Shown: positions 45,147 to 52,753, counted from the first letter of the stretch. The stretch: 64,000 bases of DNA from Pseudomonadales bacterium (GCA_024234735.1 JACKNV010000005.1:124001-188000); one strand, 5' to 3'. Numbers and translations are program-made. The notes: generated from the sequence alone by a model not told the origin.

Positions 45147-45398
45147 CTAATTTGCCATCCGCCAGACTACCATTGAAATCACAATGACCACTGCGAGCTG
45201 GCTACCGAACAATATTGGTTTATTGATGCCCCTAAACCAACCGCCCCAAGGTAGTCCGACGATAAAAATCAGAAACAAGGCAACAGCGAAAAATACAATC
45301 GGTATGTATACGTTTAAAACAGAAAAGGTGGCTGTGCAGCCCAACAAAGAGGCGATGAAAAGTATAATCGAACTGTATTTGCCGTCTACTTTTTGCAT
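45147..45398 (-). CDS. Small membrane protein, unknown
   Basis: An 83-residue hydrophobic protein with two or three membrane segments (SSIILFIASLLGCTATFSVL, IPIVFFAVALFLIFIVGLPW, QLAVVIVISMVVW). No family was recognised. AT-rich like its neighbours. It has an ATG start. Element R4 follows the stop codon and R5 precedes the gene, so it is a one-gene cassette-like unit. Confidence 0.65.
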   Translation of the reverse strand: MQKVDGKYSSIILFIASLLGCTATFSVLNVYIPIVFFAVALFLIFIVGLPWGGWFRGINKPILFGSQLAVVIVISMVVWRMAN

Positions 45399-45447
45399 TC
45401 CGAGACATTACTCTGGCTATAGCTGTGCTTTCTAAAACTTTGCCGAC

Positions 45448-45471
45448 AACCGCTTCGTGCCAGGAGCGGCT
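45448..45471 (-). repeat. Cassette-region element R5 (short form)
   Basis: A short hairpin CCGCTTC-GTGCCA-GGAGCGG, closely matching the 22-bp hairpin of R9. It trails the gene at 45480-45737. Only the first half of the longer family element is present. Confidence 0.65.
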
Positions 45472-45479
45472 GGCCAGTA

Positions 45480-45737
45480 TTACCCAGGATGGGTGCAACA
45501 TATTTTTTTAGCAACTGTCACAACCTCATTCTTCTGCTCGGGATTATCCGAATCGTAGGACAGCCCCATTGTGTCGGTGAGAATAACTTCCAACGCCGCT
45601 ATAGTTGCCAACTCATCGCCCTTGAGTGCGGCTAATTCTGGCGCGTATCCCCTGTATTCCGAGTGAGCAATATTCGCTGGAACCTCAATGGGGTTCCACG
45701 CTGCCAATATTTTCTCGATCTCACTGATAGAATTCAT
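45480..45737 (-). CDS. Small soluble protein, unknown (DUF1871-like start)
   Basis: An 85-residue protein, largely helical and acidic: ISEIEKILAAWNPIEVPANI, then EYRGYAPELAALKGDELATI and a short ILTDTMGLSYDSDNPEQKNE end. The WNPI-VP and EY--Y motifs recall DUF1871-type small proteins, but I cannot confirm this. Function unknown. No repeat lies in the 39 bases separating it from the next gene upstream, so the two may share a cassette. Confidence 0.65.
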   Translation of the reverse strand: MNSISEIEKILAAWNPIEVPANIAHSEYRGYAPELAALKGDELATIAALEVILTDTMGLSYDSDNPEQKNEVVTVAKKICCTHPG

Positions 45738-45776
45738 ATCATGTCACGATCTACGTTATGTCACTTACCGCCAAAA

Positions 45777-46271
45777 TCAGCCGTAAGTCTCTTTCAAGTA
45801 TCGTAGATGGCGCGTTAGAAAAGACACGACCAAGATAACTGCTAGAGGGGTGAGGTTTGCGGATTGCGCCCAGAGCTTATCGACTAGCGTCGCACTACCC
45901 GAAAACCATACTGTCGTAAGACTCCATCTACAAACGCCAGCGAAGAGTCCCAGCATTAGCGCATAGCGCATCACCTTCTCCATGTTCGCAAGCTTGGCAA
46001 CGCATATGCCAGTAGAGCCAAACACAAGAATTGCCGGCAACCAACCGAGAACATAGTCCCAATGTATTCCATACTCCGAAACAGTATATTCCCGGCCAAT
46101 CATTAGGGGATAAATAATCTTTACCTCCATATACAGCGACAGATAGGTCAGTGCCCAGCCTGCAAATCCAGCTGCAACTATTTCGAGAATCCAGCGTTGA
46201 GTTTTGTTCCTGCTAGACAATTCAATTGACTTCCGAATAAGTCGATTCAGGAAAATGCCGAGAGGCCGCAA
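45777..46271 (-). CDS. Small membrane protein, unknown
   Basis: A 164-residue protein with about four membrane segments (EIVAAGFAGWALTYLSLYM, YVLGWLPAILVFGSTGI, YALMLGLFAGVCRW, LTPLAVILVVSFL). No family was recognised. The start is uncertain: the best in-frame codon is TTG 46271, which lies inside element R6, and no ATG is available near the N-terminus. AT-rich composition. Confidence 0.6.
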   Translation of the reverse strand: MRPLGIFLNRLIRKSIELSSRNKTQRWILEIVAAGFAGWALTYLSLYMEVKIIYPLMIGREYTVSEYGIHWDYVLGWLPAILVFGSTGICVAKLANMEKVMRYALMLGLFAGVCRWSLTTVWFSGSATLVDKLWAQSANLTPLAVILVVSFLTRHLRYLKETYG

Positions 46272-46345
46272 TGAGTCGATTTCTGCCTGTCAGGATACCA
46301 GAAAATTGTCTAGCCCACTGGTAGAAACGTGCCAAAAGCGGACCC
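46264..46345 (-). repeat. Cassette-region element R6
   Basis: An 82-bp element with inverted ends GGCCGCAATGAGTCG and GTGCCAAAAGCGGAC. It shares TCGATTTCTGCC, CAGGATACCAGAAAAT and the terminal GCCAAAAGCGGAC with R4 and R7. It begins seven bases after the TAG of the gene at 46352-46744. Confidence 0.85.
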
Positions 46346-46351
46346 TGCTTG

Positions 46352-46744
46352 CTAATTGTGGCGGCATACATTTTCATCGTAGTCATAGGCCCCGCCAGAG
46401 TCTAAGCACCTGTCCACCGCAATGAAGGACGAGGCCGCAAAATATGCTGCCGTAAGAATAGCAGCTGCGAGAATTAGAACTACTGGGGACAAATACCAAG
46501 GGACAGGCTTGCCGCTCAGTTCGTGGGAACGTGTACGCATCCGGGAATCATCAGCCCAAAATTTCGACAGCACCAACGGTATAATCAATACTGCTACACC
46601 GCATCCAAATGCCACCACCGCAATAAGGCGGGCACCGGTTATCCAAATTAGTACGCCAAAGAAGAAACAGATTGCGGCGGCTTGCAGATTTTCTAGATTC
46701 TCGGTTTTCAGAGCTGGTTTTCTCCCGGCAACGCACAAAAACAC
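46352..46744 (-). CDS. Small membrane protein with Cys-rich tail, unknown
   Basis: A 130-residue protein with three membrane segments (AAAICFFFGVLIWITGARLI, AVVAFGCGVAVLIIPLVL, VVLILAAAILTAAYFA) and an extracytoplasmic tail CLDSGGAYDYDENVC. Tails of the form CLDSGG---Y----C recur in small unknown membrane proteins of cassette-like regions; this is from memory. Translation seems to start at GTG 46744, inside a short element, so the N-terminus is uncertain. Confidence 0.6.
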   Translation of the reverse strand: MFLCVAGRKPALKTENLENLQAAAICFFFGVLIWITGARLIAVVAFGCGVAVLIIPLVLSKFWADDSRMRTRSHELSGKPVPWYLSPVVLILAAAILTAAYFAASSFIAVDRCLDSGGAYDYDENVCRHN

Positions 46745-46785
46745 GGGGACGCTATGGGTCGAAGGCGGCCTTCGTTTGTCGCTAT
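46740..46785 (-). repeat. Cassette-region element R6b (short, degenerate)
   Basis: On the minus strand GAAGGCCGCCTTCGACCCAT, followed by AGCGTCC, resembles the family end (GCTTCCGACTCAAAGCGGAC). It lies directly after the TAG of the gene at 46782-47243 and overlaps the proposed start of the next gene. Confidence 0.5.
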
Positions 46786-47243
46786 CGTGGAAGTGATAGC
46801 ATGAAGTTCAATTTAGGATACCTGTCGCCCGCACTGATGGCACAAGATATATCTAACACAAGTTCACCGGACTTGTACTTGAACTTGCCAACCTCCGTTA
46901 GGTCGGGCAGTTTCTTATGTGATGCGCTAATAACTGAAGCCTCCGCTTGTTCACACGAATCCCAGTCTGGATAAACCCTCGAGGCGGAAGAGGAAAATAC
47001 CGTCTCGTCTTCAGTCCAGTAGGCCACTATGAACTCATTGAACATCGGCAGGCCTGCACTAGCATTCATTGGCACCCCAAAGGTGTGCAGAGCAATCGGC
47101 ACACCATAGTCGTTTTTCCATTTGGTGACCGGTTGAATGGGATAGGTTTTTCCATATTCGAGTTCAAACGGATTGAGCTGTGCAATCGAGGGCAGTGACG
47201 ATGCCAGCAAAAAAGCCAAGACAAAATTAGGTGTGCGAGACAT
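46782..47243 (-). CDS. Exported protein, unknown
   Basis: A 153-residue protein with a signal peptide (FVLAFLLASSLPSIAQ, cleavage near residue 21). The mature part has beta-rich stretches (EYGKTYPIQPVTKWKNDYG, FIVAYWTEDETVFSSSAS) and two cysteines. No family was recognised. It has an ATG start. The gene is flanked by R7 upstream and R6b downstream. Confidence 0.65.
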   Translation of the reverse strand: MSRTPNFVLAFLLASSLPSIAQLNPFELEYGKTYPIQPVTKWKNDYGVPIALHTFGVPMNASAGLPMFNEFIVAYWTEDETVFSSSASRVYPDWDSCEQAEASVISASHKKLPDLTEVGKFKYKSGELVLDISCAISAGDRYPKLNFMLSLPR

Positions 47244-47277
47244 GCAATCTTCTTTGATAGCTGGTGATTAAAAAGGG

Positions 47278-47355
47278 TCCGCTTTGAGTCGTTTTCTGCC
47301 CCTCAGAATAGCAGAAAATAGGCCAATTCACCGGCATAGTGGTGCCAAAAGCGGA
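47278..47355 (-). repeat. Cassette-region element R7
   Basis: A 78-bp element with ends TCCGCTTTGAGTCG and GTGCCAAAAGCGGA, and an interior shared with R4 and R6 (TTTCTGCCCCTCAGAATAGC, AGAAAATAGGCC, TTCACCGGCA). The outer arms TCCGCTTT and AAAGCGGA are perfectly complementary. Confidence 0.88.
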
Positions 47356-47389
47356 AGTTAATGCCATATATACTTTGTGCTTCGAATCT

Positions 47390-48334
47390 TCATTCTTCGC
47401 TATATTTGTCGATTAACTCTTGGACTTTAGGATCGGCTAAGGCTTTCTCGAGTTGTTCTTCAGTTAGACCGGGTCGATTATCGCTTACCTTCCAGCCTTG
47501 CCTTTTCGCCAACGACTTTAGTCCATCAATATCCCAGAGACGAAGGTACCCATCAAGTTCTTTCAGCCAGTCAGGGGAGCTCTGTGAGTTGAGAGCATTT
47601 TGAGAGACAAGCAACCCAAATTCGGCTAACCCGGATGAGTGCTTTGCCCGATAAGTGATACTAACAATATTGTTCCCCTGTGAATGCTCTGTGGCTGTGT
47701 AGCTGGTCTCTGTGAGATCACCCAAGTCGGTCTGAAGCAGAATCCCCTTGGCGTCCCCAACAGACTTGTGGACCCGGCTTTCTCCATCCAAAACGAGTAG
47801 ATGTTTAGCAACTTGAGATGCGATGATTACCAATTGGCTGGCCGGATCCTCCGAACTACAGTCAATATCTTCAGGCGTGAAACTGTACGCACGTTCCAAT
47901 AATCCCATGTGAGTAACATCTAACTGTGGGAATTCGCCATTCAAATACCAGTCTTTATTAAAAGCCACGGGGTCATATCTGTCATACCTGAGCAAGATCA
48001 CTATGTCTGTATTCTCGCTGCCAAGGATTATTGATTGTGCATTGTCGTCGTTACCGCCGATTAGTAGGTGCGTATATTTAAGGTCGGGTATTGGAACTAC
48101 GATTCCATGCCAAAGGAGGCTCCAATAATCATACTTTAGTGGACGCTGTGTATACGGAGTAAACGTCAGATAGTCCGAATCACTCCAGTCGAAGTCTGCT
48201 ATACCAAACATGTCACAGTAAAGCGTCGTAACCTCGACCCGCGTATCACTGCCAAATAGCGGGCAAATCCCGATAGCTATCTGGAGGCAAAAAACTAAGG
48301 TAAACACTTTCTTCAAGGTTGAGTAACTTTCCAA
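47390..48334 (-). CDS. Exported protein, unknown
   Basis: A 314-residue protein, the largest of the array. The N-terminus has a hydrophobic export signal (VFTLVFCLQIAIGICPLF). The rest is a soluble domain rich in aromatic residues (PLKYDYWSLLWHGIVVPIPD) with an acidic helical tail ending in EEQLEKALADPKVQELIDKY. No family was recognised. The start is probably TTG 48334 or the TTG five codons later. Element R7 follows and R8 lies just upstream. Confidence 0.65.
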   Translation of the reverse strand: MESYSTLKKVFTLVFCLQIAIGICPLFGSDTRVEVTTLYCDMFGIADFDWSDSDYLTFTPYTQRPLKYDYWSLLWHGIVVPIPDLKYTHLLIGGNDDNAQSIILGSENTDIVILLRYDRYDPVAFNKDWYLNGEFPQLDVTHMGLLERAYSFTPEDIDCSSEDPASQLVIIASQVAKHLLVLDGESRVHKSVGDAKGILLQTDLGDLTETSYTATEHSQGNNIVSITYRAKHSSGLAEFGLLVSQNALNSQSSPDWLKELDGYLRLWDIDGLKSLAKRQGWKVSDNRPGLTEEQLEKALADPKVQELIDKYSEE

Positions 48335-48361
48335 TACACCGAGCAGGTGGAGTCGCTTCGA

Positions 48362-48443
48362 GTGTCTGCTTTGAGTCGGAAGCGGTCCGTTTCAACCGAG
48401 CATATCCCCATTGGCCAGAGGTGGAAATGTGCCAATGGCGGAC
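48362..48443 (-). repeat. Cassette-region element R8
   Basis: An 82-bp element. In gene sense it starts GTCCGCCATTGGCACATTTC and ends with GACCGCTTCCGACTCAAAGC. Its second half aligns closely with R1 (GGGATATGCTCGGTTGAA). The 88-residue gene upstream reads into it before stopping. Confidence 0.85.
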
Positions 48444-48658
48444 GATCGACCTTCGGATACATCAAGTACCAACAGTAATATCTGAAGCCCGGCAAGAATA
48501 AGAAGTGCACGTACAGACTTATGAGAATTTTGTCGCAACCAGGTATCTAGCTCACTAGGGTTATGAGTCTTGTCGTGTTTATTGGCTCTTTCCTCCCTCA
48601 CGTACATGAATACGGCCAGCGCAAGACTCAAAACAATAAAAACGATTCTGCCTGTCAT
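48392..48658 (-). CDS. Small membrane protein, unknown
   Basis: An 88-residue protein with two membrane segments (RIVFIVLSLALAVFMYV and ALLILAGLQILLLVLDV) around a charged loop. Its final ~17 codons (AIGTFPPLANGDMLG) are read from element R8. The native stop may therefore have been lost, or element sequence is tolerated as coding. It has an ATG start. No family was recognised. Confidence 0.6.
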   Translation of the reverse strand: MTGRIVFIVLSLALAVFMYVREERANKHDKTHNPSELDTWLRQNSHKSVRALLILAGLQILLLVLDVSEGRSSAIGTFPPLANGDMLG

Positions 48659-48678
48659 GATAAATATTTTTCCGCATT

Positions 48679-48700
48679 ACCGCTTCGTGCCAGAAGCGGT
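48679..48700 (-). repeat. Cassette-region element R9 (short hairpin)
   Basis: A perfect 8-bp stem ACCGCTTC/GAAGCGGT with a six-base loop GTGCCA. It follows the stop codon of the gene at 48707-49192 by a few bases. It matches R5 and the first half of longer elements. Confidence 0.75.
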
Positions 48701-48706
48701 TGTCCA

Positions 48707-49192
48707 TCAATGCTGCTGCTCATTGATAACCACACCTTTAGACACCAAAAATGAATTTCGCTTATCTATGATCGACCGAATTTCACCTGCACTTTTCTTG
48801 CCCAAGAAACCGGCTTTAATACTATTTTCGTAAAATTGATCGCTAAACTGCTTTGGAGGAACTTGCATCCTGAACTCTACCAAACGATTTATATCTTCTT
48901 CTCGCGTTTCCAAAAGTTCTGGGATGAATATGCGCGACAGAATCCAGTTCCCATGCTCGTCAAACCACATATAACTATCGAGAGCGACATCGACATTAAT
49001 GTCAAACCAACCTTGAGCCAGATCAGATTTACCCTCTTCCAACTGTTTGTAATAGATTGTCCCGATTACCGCATTCGGGGGCATCATCAGATTTGCAGTA
49101 TTGTGGACCCCACGCCAAAACCCCCACAGGCTACCTACCAAAAAGATGGCAATACCGGCGGCGAAAAGTGCATACGGGTTTCTTTTCGTCAA
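48707..49192 (-). CDS. Single-pass membrane protein, unknown
   Basis: A 161-residue protein with one N-terminal membrane segment (YALFAAGIAIFLVGSLWGFW) and a soluble domain (VDVALDSYMWFDEHGNWILS, RIFIPELLETREEDINRLVE). The proposed start is TTG 49192. No family was recognised. It is the rightmost gene of the array, between R10 and R9. Confidence 0.6.
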   Translation of the reverse strand: MTKRNPYALFAAGIAIFLVGSLWGFWRGVHNTANLMMPPNAVIGTIYYKQLEEGKSDLAQGWFDINVDVALDSYMWFDEHGNWILSRIFIPELLETREEDINRLVEFRMQVPPKQFSDQFYENSIKAGFLGKKSAGEIRSIIDKRNSFLVSKGVVINEQQH

Positions 49193-49218
49193 ATTGGTTG
49201 TCCGTAATTATTAAAAGG

Positions 49219-49287
49219 GAATGTCCGCTCGGAGTTATCTTCACCTATATTTGCCCACAACTCTACAGCGTTCTGGCACGAAGCCAT
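49219..49287 (-). repeat. Cassette-region element R10
   Basis: Rightmost member. In gene sense it starts GGCTTCGTGCCAGAACGCTG and ends AACTCCGAGCGGACATTC, with a TATAGGTGAAGAT stretch that aligns with R1. It ends about 25 bases before the stop of the GC-rich HNH gene and marks the right edge of the array. Confidence 0.7.
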
Positions 49288-49310
49288 CATCGGTAAAGCA
49301 GAAACCCACA

Positions 49311-50627
49311 TCACTCTCGCCGCAACAACCCCTCAACCGCCATCCCGTCATCCATTTTCTCGCCCTGCCAGCTCGGCACCAGGGCCCGCGGCCCGATGGC
49401 ATCCCCGTTGCGCCGGTTGGCTTTGGTGAGGGCAAACACGTTCCCGCTGAAACGTGTTTCTGGGCCCGGTGCAATTACACCGCCTTTTGGCGTGGTGAAC
49501 ACAGGCCCCCCGCTGGCGTCCAGTTGCAGGCCATAACCTCCCTCGTGCACCAGGCGATGATGGTGGCGGCACAGCAACAGCAGGTTGTCGAGCCGGGTCT
49601 CGCCGCCGTCGGCCCAGTGGCGGATATGGTGGGCATCGACGTAGTGGCGCGTCGTGCAGCCCGGAAATCGACAGCCTCTGTCGCGCCGGTCGAGCGCGCG
49701 GCGGATGGCTGGGGGAATACTGCGGGTGCGACGACCGATGTCCAGAGCGCTTTTGTTAGTCTGGCCGCTGCCATCTTCCAGCCAGTGCACCACGCCGCAG
49801 TCGCAGGCAAGCCGGCGGGACGTTTCCGCTGAAACGTGGCCGCCAGCGGCCAATCCGGACTGCGCGCCGTTGCCGTCCGCATGCAGGGTGTCTATATCGG
49901 TGTGAATATGGACGGTGCAGCGCTCGCCGCCGTTCACCGCAACCTGCTCGCTGGCGAGAAAGCCATCGGCGATGCGCTCCAGGGCATCCGCGCGGTGCGC
50001 GGCAATGGGCGTTTCCGCTGCAACGTCATCTGCAGCATTGCGCTGCTCCTCGCGGATGGCAGTCACCGCCGCATCCAGTGCCTGCGTGATGCGTGCGCCC
50101 TGCTCCGGGCTCAGGCGGCCCTTGAGCACATAGCTGCCATCGTCGTCGACATGCCAACTCAGCTCGCGCAGTTCGTGGTGCCGGTTATCCCGCTCCAATG
50201 CCTCGAGGCGTTTTACCTTGCGGTAGTTGCGCACCAGACGCTCCACGTGGGAGGCGGTGCCATGCTCGGCGATCATCAGCAGGTAATCCTCGTTCTGCGG
50301 CGTGGCCACGCGGGTGATCGCGCGTACTTTTGAAAAGCTGATGCGGCCGCCGCGCAGGGTGGCGCTGATCTTCGGCAGGCCCGGCAGCGCATGGGCAACG
50401 CGCACCTTTTCCCGCGCCGCCCCCAGGGAGATGCCGCATTTCCAGTTCAGCCAGTGGGCGCAGGATTTCAAGCCCGCGCCGCTCCAGCCGCTACGCAGGT
50501 CGAACTCGGCGATGGGGGTCAGCAGGCAGTAGGTCGCGGCACTGAGATGGGCCGCGAGTTCGGTGATTTCGTCTTCCAGTACGGCCAGGTCGCGGGCGGG
50601 CTGTTGCGGGGCGGGAACGGGGTTCAC
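49311..50627 (-). CDS. DUF222 domain HNH endonuclease
   Basis: A 438-residue protein with a helical DUF222/13E12-type N-terminal domain (about 20-260) and a C-terminal HNH nuclease motif (about 330-380: RFPGCTTRHYVDAHHIRHW, GGETRLDNLLLLCRHHHRLV). The His, Asn and His positions and a Cys pair for zinc are present. The start is GTG 50627 with GGAGG seven bases upstream. A LexA-type box lies 28-43 bases upstream, suggesting DNA-damage control. The gene contains three copies of a 16-bp palindrome. The DNA target is unknown. Confidence 0.9.
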   Translation of the reverse strand: MNPVPAPQQPARDLAVLEDEITELAAHLSAATYCLLTPIAEFDLRSGWSGAGLKSCAHWLNWKCGISLGAAREKVRVAHALPGLPKISATLRGGRISFSKVRAITRVATPQNEDYLLMIAEHGTASHVERLVRNYRKVKRLEALERDNRHHELRELSWHVDDDGSYVLKGRLSPEQGARITQALDAAVTAIREEQRNAADDVAAETPIAAHRADALERIADGFLASEQVAVNGGERCTVHIHTDIDTLHADGNGAQSGLAAGGHVSAETSRRLACDCGVVHWLEDGSGQTNKSALDIGRRTRSIPPAIRRALDRRDRGCRFPGCTTRHYVDAHHIRHWADGGETRLDNLLLLCRHHHRLVHEGGYGLQLDASGGPVFTTPKGGVIAPGPETRFSGNVFALTKANRRNGDAIGPRALVPSWQGEKMDDGMAVEGLLRRE

Positions 50628-50654
50628 GGTGGGCCTCCATTAGCTTTGCAATAG

Positions 50655-50670
50655 CTGTATAAATGTACAG
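50655..50670 (-). promoter_or_regulatory. LexA (SOS) box upstream of the HNH gene
   Basis: CTGTATAAATGTACAG fits the gammaproteobacterial LexA consensus CTGT-N8-ACAG exactly and has the expected TA on one flank. On the gene strand it overlaps a TATACT -10 candidate, the usual position for repression by LexA. Confidence 0.75.
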
Positions 50671-50803
50671 TATAAATCCCGTAAAAACAATATAAATCAG
50701 CTAGTTATGGTTATTCGGGGGAGGGGGTAGGCCCGCGGCTCACAGCCCGGCGATACAGCGTATACAGCCGGGATGTTGCCGCCTGGCAGGGCCAGTGAGC
50801 ACC

Positions 50804-51529
50804 CTAGGCCGCTACCCGGAGCAGGCGGCCGCCGTCTCCCGCGAACTGTAAAAGCGGGAAGCTGAACAGCCCACCGGCACCGCGTAGCATTACCAACTCG
50901 CTGCTCAGTTCGGAGTTCCACAATTCCTGGCCCCCCGGAGCGCTGGCAAAGACCATGGTAGTGTACGCGGCTGCGTTGATTCCCGGGCCGCGAGCGGATT
51001 CGAACAACAGCAGATGGGCGCCGCCCTGCCTGAGATGGCTGCCCAGGGCCTGGGATGTCGCATAACTATTCGGCGATTGAATCTGCGACCGAATCCGGTC
51101 ATACGCGCTGGACTGCAGGTCCACGCAACAATCGGACTTGAGTTCCACCCTGAACACCGTGTGCTGTGTTGTGACCGGGTTGGGCGGTGGCGATGCCATG
51201 TCATACCAGAAGATGAACCGGTAGTAGGCGCACTCCTGAAGGCAGGTGCGTAGATCCATGGATGCGTAGAACAGGCTCGGTTCCAGGGTGGAGCCGAAGC
51301 GACTGCCGTGCCGCAGTGGCGGATACCTGAAGGGCGTGGACAGCAGGTAATGGAGGCCGGGATCGATGGAGCCCGGCTTGCTGTCCTCCAGCATGTGTTC
51401 CAGCAGATCCTGCTCCGCCAGATTGCCGACGATCCTGGTGGTGGCCACCTGCTCCTGGCTTTCGACGATTCGAACCACCTCGCCGCAGAACGACCCGAAG
51501 GTGGTTGCGGGAAAGCGGCTTGTGGTCAA
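50804..51529 (-). CDS. RES-domain toxin (NAD+-degrading type)
   Basis: A 241-residue RES-family protein. The core has RHGSRFGSTLEPSLFYASMD, then LRTCLQECAYYRF, supplying the conserved Arg, Tyr and Glu that give the domain its name. RES toxins break down NAD+ by phosphorolysis or hydrolysis, causing growth arrest. I chose TTG 51529: it overlaps the antitoxin stop as TTGA and has AGGAG eight bases upstream. A GTG at 51562 gives an extra 11 residues with weaker support. The upstream Xre-type antitoxin gene completes the module. Confidence 0.88.
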   Translation of the reverse strand: MTTSRFPATTFGSFCGEVVRIVESQEQVATTRIVGNLAEQDLLEHMLEDSKPGSIDPGLHYLLSTPFRYPPLRHGSRFGSTLEPSLFYASMDLRTCLQECAYYRFIFWYDMASPPPNPVTTQHTVFRVELKSDCCVDLQSSAYDRIRSQIQSPNSYATSQALGSHLRQGGAHLLLFESARGPGINAAAYTTMVFASAPGGQELWNSELSSELVMLRGAGGLFSFPLLQFAGDGGRLLRVAA

Positions 51530-51879
51530 CCCCTGCTCCTGATGGCATCCAGGTAGTTGCACACCCGCACCAGCCCCTCGACATCGCGAATCTGTTGCGA
51601 GGGGACCCCTCCGGTACCATGGTTCGGGGTGCGCATGAAGTGGCGCATGTTCTCTTTGTCTCCCCCCATCAACGCATACAGGGATCGATAGATGCGGACC
51701 ATTATCAGGGCGAGTTGACCGGACTTCGTATCCGGGTCGATACCGTTGCGGTCGATGGAAGAGCGGGTTCGCCCAACCACTTCGCCGACCTCGGTTCGAT
51801 TCAACCCGAGGTAATCGCCTGCGGAATAGGCGCTTCTCGCCAGTACCTCACTCCGGTCTGCTGCGGGTGCGATTTCCAT
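51526..51879 (-). CDS. Xre/MbcA/ParS-type antitoxin
   Basis: A 117-residue antitoxin. The N-terminal half is an HTH-like DNA-binding region (GDYLGLNRTEVGEVVGRTRS). The C-terminal half has the MbcA/ParS toxin-binding form (MRTPNHGTGGVPSQQIRDVE, then LVRVCNYLDAI). It should neutralise the RES toxin and repress the operon. It precedes the toxin gene with overlapping stop and start codons. An imperfect 24-bp palindrome ends six bases upstream of its ATG. Confidence 0.87.
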   Translation of the reverse strand: MEIAPAADRSEVLARSAYSAGDYLGLNRTEVGEVVGRTRSSIDRNGIDPDTKSGQLALIMVRIYRSLYALMGGDKENMRHFMRTPNHGTGGVPSQQIRDVEGLVRVCNYLDAIRSRG

Positions 51880-51884
51880 GGTTC

Positions 51885-51908
51885 ATCCGTATTTGTGCAT
51901 ATGCGGAT
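51885..51908. promoter_or_regulatory. Candidate autoregulatory operator of the Xre/RES module
   Basis: Imperfect inverted repeat with arms ATCCG and CGGAT 14 bases apart and a central GCATATGC palindrome. It lies directly upstream of the antitoxin ATG, the usual operator place for such modules. Confidence 0.45.
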
Positions 51909-52157
51909 AATGTCAACAAAATGGCGCAAATGCAATATTTTCGCTTGTTCTACCAGTGCCGTTGTCCTGTACTCATGCAACTATCGGGTTCCACCTGTTT
52001 TCGGCAGATCCACTACCGGAAATCAGGGCCGCATCCATTTTTCCGGAGTTGGATCACGCCTCGTCCCGAGGGCTGATTGCCCGAGCTATTTTGTTTTGCC
52101 TGACAAGCTCTAGAATGAGCGCATCTGGCTTGATGAATAATATAGGGAGCACATCGA

Positions 52158-52628
52158 ATGAACTGGGAAATGGTCTCTGCGATCGTCGATAGTATAGGGG
52201 CTGCAGCGGTGGTTGCCTCGCTCGTGTTTCTCGGCATTCAGGTTCGACTGCAAAACCATGAGCGCCGGGTGGCATCGGTACATGAAATCAACGAGGCTTA
52301 TCGCAGTTCGTTGTCGTCTTTGCTTGACCCGGGGCTCGCAGCGGTAGCTGCTAAAGGTCTTGAAGGCTACGACAGGCTGGATCCAGGCGAGAAGATGCAG
52401 ATGGTCGCTTACGTCCTGGGCGGCTTGAAAGTCTGCGAGGAGGCTTTTTACCAGCATCAACAGGGACGGCTTGAAGACTACTATTGGATGGGAATGGTTC
52501 AACAGCTCAAGGATATGATGGGTTTGGGCGCAATGAGCGATATATGGGGTCTGCGTTGCCATCAGTTTGGCGAGGATTTTCGTTCGTTTATAGACAATCT
52601 GGCGCAGGAACAGAGCCAATTGTGGTAG
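52158..52628 (+). CDS. Membrane-anchored protein of unknown function
   Basis: A 156-residue protein with one N-terminal hydrophobic segment (SIGAAAVVASLVFLGIQV) followed by a soluble helical domain (VHEINEAYRSSLSSLLDPGL, GGLKVCEEAFYQHQQGRLED). Similar proteins are frequent in marine gammaproteobacteria, but I know no function. It has an ATG start. The toxin-antitoxin pair lies upstream on the other strand, and a cupin gene lies downstream. Confidence 0.75.
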   Translation: MNWEMVSAIVDSIGAAAVVASLVFLGIQVRLQNHERRVASVHEINEAYRSSLSSLLDPGLAAVAAKGLEGYDRLDPGEKMQMVAYVLGGLKVCEEAFYQHQQGRLEDYYWMGMVQQLKDMMGLGAMSDIWGLRCHQFGEDFRSFIDNLAQEQSQLW

Positions 52629-52753
52629 CAACGTGTTTGGTGAACGTGGGAGAGCGTGCCGAGCAAGCATCGGCAGGTCATTCTCGTTGCTAGCTATGCC
52701 CTCGCCCGGCAGCTCGGGTGACAGGCCTGGGCCGCTACTGGGAGGTAGGTAAA

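Noticed and set aside
42335..49287. Canonical integron attC sites
   Set aside because: The elements are palindromic and placed like attC, but I could not identify convincing RYYYAAC and GTTRRRY core boxes or an integrase. They are therefore reported as a separate repeat family.
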